DNA of 28,789 nucleotides from Bacteroidales bacterium (GTDB lineage Bacteria > Bacteroidota > Bacteroidia > Bacteroidales > UBA932): assembly GCA_016285215.1 (NCBI GenBank), contig JAEEQI010000006.1:1-28789 (forward strand), read 5' to 3'. Positions 7,727-16,790 of the stretch are shown here, in pieces. How positions within the stretch are numbered: position 1 is the stretch's first letter; every line of letters starts with the position of its first letter. The notes under the pieces were generated by a model, which did no database searches, was not told the origin of the DNA, and saw only the letters and a list, made by a program, of their open reading frames with translations. Position numbers and translations under genes: made by a program.

Positions 7727-7734
7727 TAAATTTG
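7727..7734 (+). promoter_or_regulatory. susC promoter -7 box
   Basis: TAAATTTG matches TAnnTTTG and lies 41 bases before the susC ATG. No TTG/TTTG is seen at the right distance: the nearest TTTG, at 7697, leaves a 26-base spacer. This is consistent with activator dependence. Confidence 0.6.
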
Positions 7735-7775
7735 CGTTCAATAACCAATTAACTCTAATTCTTAAACAAAGCCCT

Positions 7776-10700
7776 ATGAAAGCTAAAGTTTTCTTGCTTT
7801 TCCTTCTGTCCGGTTTGACGGCTTTGAGCATCAACGCTCAAAACCTCACGGTGAAGGGAAAGGTTTCTGACGGTTCCAATGGCGACCCCGTCCCGTTTGC
7901 TACCATCGTTGTCAAGGGTATGTCTACGTGGACCACCACGGACGCAGAAGGTTTGTATGCCATTGAGGCCCCTGCAAACGCTACTCTTTCCGTGGACTGC
8001 CTCGGCTATGTTTCAGTCGAAGTAGCCGTCAGCGGCAAGACTTCTCTGGACATCACTCTCAATCCCGACCTTGACCAGCTCTCCGAGTCCGTGGTCATTG
8101 GTTACGGTGTTCAGCAGAAGAAACTCCTCACCGGAGCTACCCTTCAGGTAAAAGGTGACGACCTCTCCAAACTTAACACCACTTCTGCCCTTGGTGCCCT
8201 GCAGAGCCAGAGCCCCGGTGTCTCCATCACCCAGAACTCCGGTCAGCCCGGCCGTGGTTACAAGGTGAACATCCGTGGTATCGGTACCATCGGTGACTCC
8301 GAGCCCCTGTACGTCATTGACGGTGTGGCCGGCGGCGACATCAACGCCCTCAACCCCAACGATATCGAGTCCATCGATATCCTGAAGGATGCTGCTTCGG
8401 CCGCCATCTACGGTGCCCGTGCTGCTAACGGCGTTGTGCTGGTTACCACCAAGCAGGGTAAGGAAGGCCGTGTGGTCGTTTCTTACGACGGCTACTTCGG
8501 CGGTCAGTACCTGGCCAAGATGCCCGATATGGTAAACGCCCAGGAATACATCCAGCTCTACAACCTGGCCCGCAAGAACAGCGGTCTGGACGAGGTAGAC
8601 TTCTCCACCAAGCTCCCTGCCAACCTGTACAAGTCTGTTATGAACGGTACCTGGAAGGGAACCAACTGGGTAGAGGAAATGTATAATAAGGGTGCTATGA
8701 CCCAGAACCACTCCCTGAACGTTGCCGGCGGCTCCGCCGACCACAAGTTCTCGATGGGTCTCTCCTACACCGGTCAGGACGGTATCCTGGGTTACAACAA
8801 GATTGAACCTATGAACGCCCAGTATCGCCGTTACACCTTCAGAATCAACTCCGACAACGTTGTCATCAAGCGCAACGGCCTCGAGATCCTCAAGGTGGGT
8901 GAAACCCTCAACTTCAGCTACGGCCAGAACAGCGGTATCGCCGAAGGTGACATCTACGACAGCTCCCTGCACGATGCCATCGGTGCCAACCCGCTCCTCC
9001 CCGTCTACGACGTGGATGCCAACGGCAATATCGTAGGTTTCTACGACGAGGCCGTCCGTGACCGCGAAGGCTGGACCTTCTTTAACGACGCCAAGCACCC
9101 CATCGGTGTTGACTATTACAACCGCGGCCGTAACCGCCAGAAGACCTACTCCCTGCACGCCAGCGTGTATGCCGAGCTCCAGCCCATCAAGAACCTCAAG
9201 TTCAAGAGCCAGTTCGGTTATCGTCTGTCCGGTTCCTCCAACCGCAGCTACAAGATGATGTATCATCTGAATACTTCCCAGTACAACGATAACGACGTTG
9301 TGTCCCAGAGTATGAAGCTGGGTCACCGTATCACCTGGGAAAACACCGCTTCCTACCACTTTGACATCAACAAGGCCCACGTCTTTGACGTAGTGCTGGG
9401 TCAGTCCATCGAAAAGTGGGGTATGGGTGAGAGCATCAGCGCCAGCGCCTGGAACAGCATCTTCCCCAATGACTTCGACCGCGCTTACCTCTCCAACACC
9501 AAGCCGGCTCTGCTGAGCCAGATTTCCGCTTCCGGTTCTCCTTCTACCGCCGGTGCCCTGGCTTCCTTCTTCGGCCGTGTCAACTACAGCCTCAAAGACA
9601 GATATCTGTTCTCCGCTACGGTCCGTGCCGATGGTTCCTCCAACTTTGCCCGCGGTCACCGCTGGGGTGTCTTCCCCTCCTTCTCCGCCGGCTGGATCAT
9701 CTCCAGCGAGCCTTGGATGGAAAATGCACAGAATTGGCTGAGCTTCCTGAAACTCCGCGCCAGCTGGGGTCAGAACGGTAACGCCAGCATCTCCAACTTC
9801 CAGTACCTGTCCACCATCAAGCTGTCCAGCAGCGCAGGTTACTACTTCGCCAACAAGGCCTCTATGTCCACGGGTGCTATTCCCGGAACCCTGGCCAATC
9901 CTGACGTAAGCTGGGAGACCTCCGAGCAGACCAACATCGGCTTCGACGCCCGCTTCTTCAACTCCACCCTGGGTGTTACTTTCGATGCTTACATCAAGAA
10001 CACCAAGAACTGGCTGGTAGATGCTCCTATCGCTGCCGTGTACGGCTTCAGCGCTCCTTACGTGAATGGTGGTGACGTCCGCAACTCCGGCCTGGAACTC
10101 TCCATTGACTATGGTAAGCACACCGGTGAATTCACCTACGGCATCAAGCTCAACGGTGCTTACAACAAGAACAAGGTTACCCGTATTGCCAACTCCGAGG
10201 GTATCATCCACGGTGAGGACGACGTCCTGAGCCAGGGTACCTCCGAGATGTACCGCGCACAGGTGGGTTATCCTATCGGTTACTTCTACGGTTACAAGAC
10301 CGCCGGTGTCTTCCAGAACCAGGCCCAGATTGACAAGACGGCCGCCAAGTACGAAGATGCCAAGCCCGGTGACCTCATTTGGGTAGACGTGAACGGCGAC
10401 GGTGAAATCACCGACGACGACCGCACCATGATTGGCGATCCTCACCCTGACTTCACCGCCGGTCTCAACTTCTGGATGGCTTGGAAGGGCTTTGACTTCA
10501 GCGTCACCGGTTACGGTGCCTTCGGTCAGCAGATTGCCCGTTCCTACCGTTCCTTCTTTGACCGTCCTACCGACAGCTACACCCGCGACCTGTTCAACTG
10601 CTGGAGCGGCGAAGGTACTTCCAACCGTCTGCCTCTGTGGACCACTTGCTCTGACCGTAACTGGTCCAACATCTCCGATATCTACATCGAAAACGGTGAC

Positions 10701-10937
10701 TTCTTCAAGATTTCCAATGTGACCCTGGGTTACGACTTCAGCCGTCTCATCAAGGGTTCCTGGATCAGCAAGGCCCGTCTCTATGTTTCCGCCCAGAACC
10801 TCCTCACCATCACCAAGTACTCCGGTATGGATCCTGAAATCGGTTACGGTTTCGACGAAGACTGGGTTTCCGGTATTGACCTGGGTTACTATCCCAGCGC
10901 ACGTACCTTCCTCGTGGGTGTCAACATTCAATTCTAG
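7776..10937 (+). CDS. SusC-type TonB-dependent outer-membrane transporter
   Basis: A 1053-residue protein with signal peptide (KVFLLFLLSGLTALSINAQ). A carboxypeptidase-D-regulatory-like domain follows (about 25-105; VKGKVSDGSNGDPVPFATIVVKG). The TonB plug (about 105-225) contains the family signatures SVVIGYGVQQKK, VNIRGIGTI, PLYVIDGV, NPNDIESIDILKDA and SAAIYGARAANGVVLVTTK. The remainder is a 22-strand-type beta-barrel ending in VGVNIQF, with the usual C-terminal phenylalanine. SusC proteins import oligosaccharides across the outer membrane using TonB energy, with the partner SusD as lid. susD starts 6 bases after this stop. The nearby GH32 operon suggests fructan oligosaccharides, but the SusCD genes are on the other strand and separated from it by the iminopeptidase, so the substrate is inference. 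Codon use is very biased towards C- and T-ending codons, as in highly expressed genes. Confidence 0.95.
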   Translation: MKAKVFLLFLLSGLTALSINAQNLTVKGKVSDGSNGDPVPFATIVVKGMSTWTTTDAEGLYAIEAPANATLSVDCLGYVSVEVAVSGKTSLDITLNPDLDQLSESVVIGYGVQQKKLLTGATLQVKGDDLSKLNTTSALGALQSQSPGVSITQNSGQPGRGYKVNIRGIGTIGDSEPLYVIDGVAGGDINALNPNDIESIDILKDAASAAIYGARAANGVVLVTTKQGKEGRVVVSYDGYFGGQYLAKMPDMVNAQEYIQLYNLARKNSGLDEVDFSTKLPANLYKSVMNGTWKGTNWVEEMYNKGAMTQNHSLNVAGGSADHKFSMGLSYTGQDGILGYNKIEPMNAQYRRYTFRINSDNVVIKRNGLEILKVGETLNFSYGQNSGIAEGDIYDSSLHDAIGANPLLPVYDVDANGNIVGFYDEAVRDREGWTFFNDAKHPIGVDYYNRGRNRQKTYSLHASVYAELQPIKNLKFKSQFGYRLSGSSNRSYKMMYHLNTSQYNDNDVVSQSMKLGHRITWENTASYHFDINKAHVFDVVLGQSIEKWGMGESISASAWNSIFPNDFDRAYLSNTKPALLSQISASGSPSTAGALASFFGRVNYSLKDRYLFSATVRADGSSNFARGHRWGVFPSFSAGWIISSEPWMENAQNWLSFLKLRASWGQNGNASISNFQYLSTIKLSSSAGYYFANKASMSTGAIPGTLANPDVSWETSEQTNIGFDARFFNSTLGVTFDAYIKNTKNWLVDAPIAAVYGFSAPYVNGGDVRNSGLELSIDYGKHTGEFTYGIKLNGAYNKNKVTRIANSEGIIHGEDDVLSQGTSEMYRAQVGYPIGYFYGYKTAGVFQNQAQIDKTAAKYEDAKPGDLIWVDVNGDGEITDDDRTMIGDPHPDFTAGLNFWMAWKGFDFSVTGYGAFGQQIARSYRSFFDRPTDSYTRDLFNCWSGEGTSNRLPLWTTCSDRNWSNISDIYIENGDFFKISNVTLGYDFSRLIKGSWISKARLYVSAQNLLTITKYSGMDPEIGYGFDEDWVSGIDLGYYPSARTFLVGVNIQF

Positions 10938-10943
10938 TGCGTC

Positions 10944-12740
10944 ATGAAAACTTACTTCAAATATTTTTCCGCTCTTGTGCTGGCTTCCCTCGTTTTCGCC
11001 GGTTGCGAAAAGTTCCTGGATACCGTCAGTTACACAGAGAGCAACACCAGTAACTACCCCGCATCCCAGCAGGATGCCATGCAGTTGGTGACGGGTATCT
11101 ACGCCGCCTTGAATCAGGCATCCTATGAGCCCAGCGCCCACTCCTTCATTGCCAACCTGACCATGTCCGACGAGTGCTTCGGCGGTGGCGGACAGGACGA
11201 CTATGAGATCCAGGCTTACGACCACCTGCTCTATTTCGAGCCCAACGCCCAGCTGGATTTCTGGACTCCTTACTATTCCGGTATCACCCGTGCCAACCTG
11301 GCTATCGCCAACCTGGACAAGGTGGAAGACGAGGATATGCGTAACCAGCTCCTTGGTGAAGCCTGGTTCCTCCGTTCCTACTTCCTGTTTGACCTTACCC
11401 AGCAGTTTGGAGAGATTCCGCTGGTAGCTACCGTGCCCAACTCCGTCTCCGAGGCTGCCGTTTACCCTACTCCCGGTACCATCCCCGAGATCTACGGTAA
11501 CATTGCCGCCGGTCTTAAGAAGGCCATCGAGATTATGCCCAGCACGCCCTGGAACCAGTGCATTTCCGGTCTGCGTCACGTTACCAAGTGGGACGCCGAA
11601 GCCCTGCTGGCCCGCGTATACCTGTTCTACACCGGCTTCTACAGCGACAAGAACGGTGAGAACATCCAGGCCCTCCCGCTGGTGGACACCGAAACCTTTG
11701 AGATCATTGATTCTCAGGTGGGTAAAGACTATGTGGTGTCCAAACTGGAAGACTGCATTGCCAACAGTGGTCACAGCCTCGTAAACGACTACCGCCTTAT
11801 GTGGCCTTATATGAACACGGCCACCAAGCCCCAGTACGCCTATGCCAAGGGCATCCCCGGCAACTGGATCACGGACGACGTGAACCCCGAGGAAATGTTC
11901 AGCATCTGCTACTCCAACGTGGCCGAATCTTCCCGCAACCGCAACAAGTTTGACCAGTATCTGGGCGTGCGCAAGCGTTCCAACTATGGTGTGAACGCCT
12001 TCCCGTTCAGCCGTGGTTACGGTATGGCTACCGTCAACCCTTATGTCTGGGAGCAGTGGGAAATTGAAGAGCCCGGCGACATCCGCAAGCAGGCTTCCAT
12101 CTACGACATCAATCTTGAAATGGCCGATCCTTCCAAGTACTCCTGGGGCAATGACAACCAGATGGAAGAAACCGGTCTGTGGCAGAAGAAGTACCAGGCC
12201 TGGGGCTTTATGCAGGGCAGCACCTTCTTCTATGAGTTCTCCTCCGTGGCCGATTACGGCGGAAGCGGCTCCGACCTGGGTCGTGGTCACTCCCCTCAGA
12301 ATGTTCAGATCATCCGCTTTGCCGATGTTCTCCTGATGCACTCCGAGCTCACCGACGGTAAGGTTATCTACAACGGCAAGAGCGGTATGAACGCCGTCCG
12401 CGCCCGCGTAGGTCTGGCCGACAAAGCCTACAGCGTAGACGCCATCCGTATGGAGCGCAAGCACGAGCTTGCCTTCGAAGGCATCCGCTGGAACGATATG
12501 CGCCGTTACGGTAAGGCTTACTGCCTGGCCGCCCTCAAGACCCAGCTGAACCAGCCCATCCGCAACGCCGGTGGTGCCTGGATCGTGATGAAGGATCAGG
12601 GTGCCGGTTACCAGGCCCGCTACGAAGCCACCTGGGGTTTCCGCCCGTTCCCTGCCTCCGAGGTCAGCCTCTCTGCCGGTGTCCTCAAGCAGAACGCTGG
12701 TTGGACCGACTCCTCTGCTCAATACACTAACTGGAAATAA
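10944..12740 (+). CDS. SusD/RagB-type surface glycan-binding lipoprotein
   Basis: A 598-residue lipoprotein. The signal peptide ends in the lipobox LVFAGC with lipidated C21. Typical SusD/RagB features follow: the N-terminal helical part with AYDHLLYFEP-like and WTPYYSGITRANLAIANLD segments, GEAWFLRSYFLFDLTQQFGEIPLV (TPR-like helix with the conserved RSYFLFDL stretch), and the C-terminal VRARVGLAD, ERKHELAFEGIRWNDMRRYGKA and FRPFPASEV motifs. It forms the hinged lid over SusC and binds the oligosaccharide at the cell surface. susC ends 6 bases upstream. A terminator follows 33 bases after the stop. No susE/susF-like or surface glycosidase gene follows, so this is a minimal pair. Confidence 0.95.
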   Translation: MKTYFKYFSALVLASLVFAGCEKFLDTVSYTESNTSNYPASQQDAMQLVTGIYAALNQASYEPSAHSFIANLTMSDECFGGGGQDDYEIQAYDHLLYFEPNAQLDFWTPYYSGITRANLAIANLDKVEDEDMRNQLLGEAWFLRSYFLFDLTQQFGEIPLVATVPNSVSEAAVYPTPGTIPEIYGNIAAGLKKAIEIMPSTPWNQCISGLRHVTKWDAEALLARVYLFYTGFYSDKNGENIQALPLVDTETFEIIDSQVGKDYVVSKLEDCIANSGHSLVNDYRLMWPYMNTATKPQYAYAKGIPGNWITDDVNPEEMFSICYSNVAESSRNRNKFDQYLGVRKRSNYGVNAFPFSRGYGMATVNPYVWEQWEIEEPGDIRKQASIYDINLEMADPSKYSWGNDNQMEETGLWQKKYQAWGFMQGSTFFYEFSSVADYGGSGSDLGRGHSPQNVQIIRFADVLLMHSELTDGKVIYNGKSGMNAVRARVGLADKAYSVDAIRMERKHELAFEGIRWNDMRRYGKAYCLAALKTQLNQPIRNAGGAWIVMKDQGAGYQARYEATWGFRPFPASEVSLSAGVLKQNAGWTDSSAQYTNWK

Positions 12741-12772
12741 CGGTATTTGGGTTAATAGATAGTTTGGTTAGT

Positions 12773-12805
12773 GGCCGGTTCCTTTCGGGGGACCGGCCTT
12801 TTTTT
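12773..12805 (+). terminator. Terminator after susD
   Basis: GGCCGGT (12773-12779) pairs with ACCGGCC (12792-12798), the stem is extended inward by a T-G and two C-G pairs, and seven T's follow at 12799-12805. The T-tract overlaps the -33 box of the next promoter. Confidence 0.88.
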
Positions 12806-12833
12806 GAAAATAATTGAATAATTGGTAACTTTC
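12803..12833 (+). promoter_or_regulatory. Promoter of the lytic transglycosylase gene
   Basis: TTTG (12803-12806), a spacer of exactly 19 bases, then TAACTTTC (12826-12833), one base off TAnnTTTG. The ATG at 12838 is only 4 bases downstream of the -7 box, which implies a leaderless or nearly leaderless transcript unless an earlier promoter exists. Confidence 0.55.
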
Positions 12834-12837
12834 GGGT

Positions 12838-13683
12838 ATGAAAAAGATACTGTTCTTCCTCATTCTTATACCTATGGCCCTGCAGGGGCAGGATCTTCAT
12901 TTCAAGGCCCCCAAGGTGCCGGATTACGTGGTGTTTGCCGGAGATACCGTGCGTATGGACCGGCTGGATTTCCGGGAGCGTATGGACCGGGAGCTGCTCT
13001 CCTTCACCAATATGCACACCAACTCTATGCTTATGCTCAAGCGCTCCAAAAGAATCTTCGGCCAGGTGGTGCCCATCCTCAGGGCCCAGGGCATTCCGGA
13101 AGACCTCAAGTACCTGATGGCCATAGAGAGTAATCTGGATCCTACCGCCGTGTCGGTAGTGGGCGCTTCCGGCCTGTGGCAGTTTACCAAGGCCACGGCC
13201 GCCACCTATCATCTGGAGGTAAATGCAGAAGTAGACGAGCGTTTCCACATAGAGAAAGAGACCAAAGCCGCCTGCGACTTCCTGAAAGACGCCTACCGCA
13301 AGTTCGGAGACTGGATGACGGTAGCTGCCAGCTACAACGCCGGCCAGGGCGGCATCACCGCCCGTCTGAGCGAGCAGAAGCAGACTTCGGCCCTGGAGCT
13401 CTGGCTCACGGAGGAAACCTCCCGCTATATGTTCCGGCTGCTGGCCTGCAAGCTCTTTTTTGAGAATCCTTCGGCCTTTGGCTTCCAGATCTCCCAGGCC
13501 GATATGTATCCTGCGAAGAAGCCCAGGGAGACCGTCACGGTCAAGGAACCCATCCCCAGCCTGGTGGACTTTGCCTTCTCCCACGGTACAACGTATGCTG
13601 CCCTCCGCCAGTCTAATCTCTGGCTGAAGGACAGCAAACTCACCAACAAGGCCGGAAAGACCTATAAGATTATTATACCGTAG
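12838..13683 (+). CDS. Secreted lytic transglycosylase (SLT/GH23, MltD-like)
   Basis: A 281-residue periplasmic or outer-membrane enzyme with signal peptide (KKILFFLILIPMALQGQ). The SLT catalytic domain runs from about residue 75 to 190. The catalytic glutamate is E97 in LMAIESNLDP, followed by GASGLWQF (109-116) and the ASYNAGQGG motif (164-172). It cleaves the peptidoglycan glycan strand and forms 1,6-anhydromuramic ends, as in wall remodelling or insertion of envelope machines. The C-terminal tail (LRQSNLWLKDSKLTNKAGK, ending YKIIIP) is typical of Bacteroidetes relatives that lack clear LysM repeats. It is convergent with rhaD: its TAG stop at 13681-13683 abuts the rhaD stop with no gap. 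Confidence 0.92.
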   Translation: MKKILFFLILIPMALQGQDLHFKAPKVPDYVVFAGDTVRMDRLDFRERMDRELLSFTNMHTNSMLMLKRSKRIFGQVVPILRAQGIPEDLKYLMAIESNLDPTAVSVVGASGLWQFTKATAATYHLEVNAEVDERFHIEKETKAACDFLKDAYRKFGDWMTVAASYNAGQGGITARLSEQKQTSALELWLTEETSRYMFRLLACKLFFENPSAFGFQISQADMYPAKKPRETVTVKEPIPSLVDFAFSHGTTYAALRQSNLWLKDSKLTNKAGKTYKIIIP

Positions 13684-14493
13684 CTATTTGGGCAGGCCGA
13701 AAGCAAAGGACATCTCCTTGAGCTGGGCATCGGTCATACCATCGGGCTCAAAGCCCATATTCCGGGCTGCAATATAGATAAGGGCGCTTTTGTTCAGGAC
13801 ATCCACCTGGTCAAAGGCGCTCATTATATCCACATCCACGGCAAACACGCCGTGCTTCTCCCACATCACCACGTCGTAGTCCTGGTCCAGGGTGCGGATG
13901 GTGGCGTCGGCCAGCTCTACGCTGGAGGGCAGCATATACGGAACCATACCCAGTCCGCGGGGGCAGAAGGCCTTGGTCTCCGGAATCATAGACCACAGCA
14001 TCCTGGTGGCCGCATCTTTCTTCATCCACTTCTTGCTGTGCGTGAGGGCTACCAGCTCAATGGGATGCGTGTGCAGCGAGGCCCGGTAAGGGGAGCCCTT
14101 GGCCAGCAGGTAGTCGTGAACGGCCAGGTGCGAAGGCAGCTCCGAGGTGGGAGCCACGGGCTGGTCGGCCACTATCTCGTAGTGGGCGCAGTCGTCCAGG
14201 ATCCGGATAATGGAGCCGTTGGCCATGGGCTCCCTGGCCAGGTCCCGCATCCGTTTGCCGGTGCCCTTGCAGTAAAACCAGCAGCCTTTCAGCTGGGGCA
14301 GGGTCTTGCCAATAGGGCGTGCCTCCGTCATGGCCGGCAGCGCCTTCATCCCGTCGTCTACCCATTCGGTAATATTGACCGTGATGTTGCCTCCGTTTCT
14401 TTCGGCCCATCCTTTCATCCAAAGGTATCCGGCTACTTCGGCCACCTTGTCTATCTCTGCCTTTAAAGCAGGTCTATTGTCTAAAATACTCAT
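13684..14493 (-). CDS. rhaD: L-rhamnulose-1-phosphate aldolase
   Basis: A 269-residue class II (zinc) aldolase that splits L-rhamnulose 1-phosphate into DHAP and L-lactaldehyde, the last step of rhamnose catabolism. The family's zinc and catalytic residues are visible: E118 in SELPSH, H141 and H143 in HTHP, H214 in EKHGVF, and E172 in PETK. These agree with E117, H141, H143, H212 and E171 of the E. coli enzyme to within two positions. The N-terminal GGNITVN phosphate-binding segment is present. Its ATG overlaps the rhaT stop by one base (TAATG), which suggests translational coupling. It is the last gene of the rha operon. Confidence 0.95.
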   Translation of the reverse strand: MSILDNRPALKAEIDKVAEVAGYLWMKGWAERNGGNITVNITEWVDDGMKALPAMTEARPIGKTLPQLKGCWFYCKGTGKRMRDLAREPMANGSIIRILDDCAHYEIVADQPVAPTSELPSHLAVHDYLLAKGSPYRASLHTHPIELVALTHSKKWMKKDAATRMLWSMIPETKAFCPRGLGMVPYMLPSSVELADATIRTLDQDYDVVMWEKHGVFAVDVDIMSAFDQVDVLNKSALIYIAARNMGFEPDGMTDAQLKEMSFAFGLPK

Positions 14494-15524
14494 TATATTA
14501 ATTGCGGTACAAAGGTACTAATAATAAGGATAACGAGGCCAACGACCAGCACGGCAATGGTCTTCTTGGAGCAGCCTTTCCACTCTTTGAGGAGGATGCC
14601 CCAGACGTTGGAGAAGGTCACGTTAAAGGCCATCAGGATGCAGAAGGCCAGGGTAAGCATTCCGCTGCCGGGCTCAAAGAAGCTCTTGCCCAGGGACAGG
14701 CCGAAGAACTGGCTGTACCAGAGGGCGCCGGCCAACAGGCAGAAGAGGAGGTTGTTGCCCCACACTTCTTTCTTGGCATAGTCTCCCCAGGTCTTGTTCT
14801 TCTGGTTCTGCCAGAAGCAGTAGACGGCATTGGTCACAAAACCGCCCAGGGTTACCAGGAAGGTGGCGGGCAGGGTCTGGAAGAGCTCGTTGGTCTCTGC
14901 AAAATGGATTTCCTTGCCAAACTCCAGGCCCACGTTGAAGCAGCCGCTCATAAAGCCGGCCAGCAGGGCTATGGCCAGGCCCTTGGGGAAGTTGAAGTCC
15001 TTGACGGCCTGCTTCTTTTCCTCTTCGCTCAGGGAGGCCGATTTCATACCGCCGGCCACGCCTATGATGGCGATGCCCAGCAGGCAAACCACCACGCCCA
15101 GGATCACGGAGAAGGTGAGGGACTCCAGGGCATTGAGCTCCGGGAAGAAGATGTTGAGCAGCACGGGGCCCATAATGGTGCCAAGCCCCGCGCAGGTGCC
15201 CAGGGCAATGCTCTGGCCCAGGGCGACGCCCAGGTAGCGCATAGACAGGCCGAAGGTAAGGCCGCCCACGCCCCACAGCGCACCGAAGAGGATGGTCATC
15301 CAGATGTTGAAGGAACTGGCCTGGGCAAAGAGTTCACCCACGCTGTGCCCGGCGGGCACGGCCAGCAGCAGCCCCAGGAAGGGGAGGATGAGCCAGGCGA
15401 AGACGCCCTGCACAATCCAGTAGGATTCCCAGGCCCAGCCTTTGATCTTGTTGATGGGAACATAGCAGGAGCTTTGGCAGAAAGCTCCTATGGCTATGAT
15501 CAGTAATCCAATGAGGGTATTCAT
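14493..15524 (-). CDS. rhaT: L-rhamnose/proton symporter
   Basis: A 343-residue inner-membrane protein with about ten hydrophobic helices. It matches the RhaT family: the N-terminal LIGLLIIAIGAFCQSSCYVP, a KGWAWESYWIVQGVFAW segment and an alternating hydrophobic/glycine pattern (GALWGVGGLTFGLSMRYLGVALGQS) are characteristic. RhaT brings L-rhamnose into the cytoplasm with a proton. Length is as in E. coli RhaT (344). It sits between rhaA (3-base gap) and rhaD (one-base overlap), so it is co-transcribed and probably coupled to both. Confidence 0.94.
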   Translation of the reverse strand: MNTLIGLLIIAIGAFCQSSCYVPINKIKGWAWESYWIVQGVFAWLILPFLGLLLAVPAGHSVGELFAQASSFNIWMTILFGALWGVGGLTFGLSMRYLGVALGQSIALGTCAGLGTIMGPVLLNIFFPELNALESLTFSVILGVVVCLLGIAIIGVAGGMKSASLSEEEKKQAVKDFNFPKGLAIALLAGFMSGCFNVGLEFGKEIHFAETNELFQTLPATFLVTLGGFVTNAVYCFWQNQKNKTWGDYAKKEVWGNNLLFCLLAGALWYSQFFGLSLGKSFFEPGSGMLTLAFCILMAFNVTFSNVWGILLKEWKGCSKKTIAVLVVGLVILIISTFVPQLI

Positions 15525-15527
15525 AGT

Positions 15528-16778
15528 TTAACGCTTGCTGGTTACCTCTTTCTCGTACTTCTCGATTTCCGGGATGAAGGCTTCTCCCACGGGAACGCCG
15601 TTCTTGTAGTTGAAGTAGTCAAACACGGCGCCGAAGGGGAGGGTCTTAGCCTCTTCCAACAGGGCCAGACGCTGGAAGCCCTTGCCGGCATCCTCGTATT
15701 CGCGGAGCTTCTTCAGGGGCTCCAGGAGGGCGCTCAGCACGCACTTCTGCGTGGCGCGGGTGCCAATGACATAAGCGCCAATACGGTTGATGGCGGCGTC
15801 AAAGTAATCCAGACCAATGTGGCTGCGGCTCAGGGCATCGGCCCGCACAATCTCCTTGAACAGGTCCAGGGTCTGGTCGTTCATAATGGTCACGTGGTCG
15901 GAGTCCCAGCGGATGGGGCGGGAGACGTGCAGCATAAGTTCGGGGACAAAGAGCAGCAGGGAAGCCACCATATCGGCCACGTTCTCCGTCATCTCATAGT
16001 GACCGGTATCCAGGGTGTACATGAGCTTGCGGGTGGCGCAGTAGCCGGCCACAAAGTCATGGGAACCCACGGTATAGCTTTCCAGGCCAATGCCGAAGAG
16101 CTTGGCCTCCAGGCAGGTCTTCATGCCGGGGAGGTCCTCCTTCAGGATCTCGTCCAGGGACTCGGCAAAAATCTCGCGGTAGCGCTTGCGCTCCACGGTC
16201 TGGTCCTTGGAACCGTCGTGCACCCAGATGTTCATAATGCAAGGGTCGTTCTGGGCCTTGCCCATAGCATCGGCTATGCGGCGGCAGCGCTTGGTGTGCT
16301 CAATCCAGAAGTCACGGATGCCCTTGTCGGGATTGGACAGGGAAAGGTCTCCGCTCTTGGGATGGGAGAAGGAGGTGGAGTTGAAATCCAGCTTGAGGTT
16401 GTTCTCCTTGGCCCATTCAATCCAGCTCTGGAAGTAGCGGACATCCACCTGGTCGCGGTCTACGAACTTGCCGCCAAAGTCTCCGTAAATCTCGTGGAGG
16501 TTGAGGCGGTGGATGCCGGCGATGAGGCTCTTGGCAAACTTGACATCGGCCCTTACCTCATCGATATTCCGTGCGCGGCCGGGATAGTTGCCGGTGGTCT
16601 GGATGCCGCCGGAGAGGGCTTGGTTGCGCTCGAAACCCACCACGTCATCGGTCTGCCAGCAGTGCAGGGAGATGGGCGTCTTCTCCAGCGTTTCAATGGC
16701 TTTGTCAGTATCTACGCCAACAGCGGCATAACGCTCCTTGGCCAGCTCGTAAGCTTTGAGAATCTGTGCTTCTTTCAT
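15528..16778 (-). CDS. rhaA: L-rhamnose isomerase
   Basis: A 416-residue metal-dependent isomerase converting L-rhamnose to L-rhamnulose. The N-terminal ISLHCWQTDDVVGFE and GGIQTTGNYPGRARN segments are near-invariant in RhaA. The TIM-barrel metal ligands lie in KTCLEAKLFGIGLE (E), TLDTGHYE (D and H) and HVSRPIRWDSDHV (H and D). Length is close to E. coli RhaA (419). It starts 12 bases after the rhaB stop and ends 3 bases before rhaT on the minus strand. Confidence 0.96.
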   Translation of the reverse strand: MKEAQILKAYELAKERYAAVGVDTDKAIETLEKTPISLHCWQTDDVVGFERNQALSGGIQTTGNYPGRARNIDEVRADVKFAKSLIAGIHRLNLHEIYGDFGGKFVDRDQVDVRYFQSWIEWAKENNLKLDFNSTSFSHPKSGDLSLSNPDKGIRDFWIEHTKRCRRIADAMGKAQNDPCIMNIWVHDGSKDQTVERKRYREIFAESLDEILKEDLPGMKTCLEAKLFGIGLESYTVGSHDFVAGYCATRKLMYTLDTGHYEMTENVADMVASLLLFVPELMLHVSRPIRWDSDHVTIMNDQTLDLFKEIVRADALSRSHIGLDYFDAAINRIGAYVIGTRATQKCVLSALLEPLKKLREYEDAGKGFQRLALLEEAKTLPFGAVFDYFNYKNGVPVGEAFIPEIEKYEKEVTSKR

Positions 16779-16790
16779 TGTATTTCAATT

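Noticed and set aside
8013..12722. A 1569-codon open frame antisense to both susC and susD
   Set aside because: It spans two firmly identified genes. Its composition (rich in V, G, H and L, with no recognisable domain) is what strong codon bias on the sense strand produces. No promoter or start context supports it.
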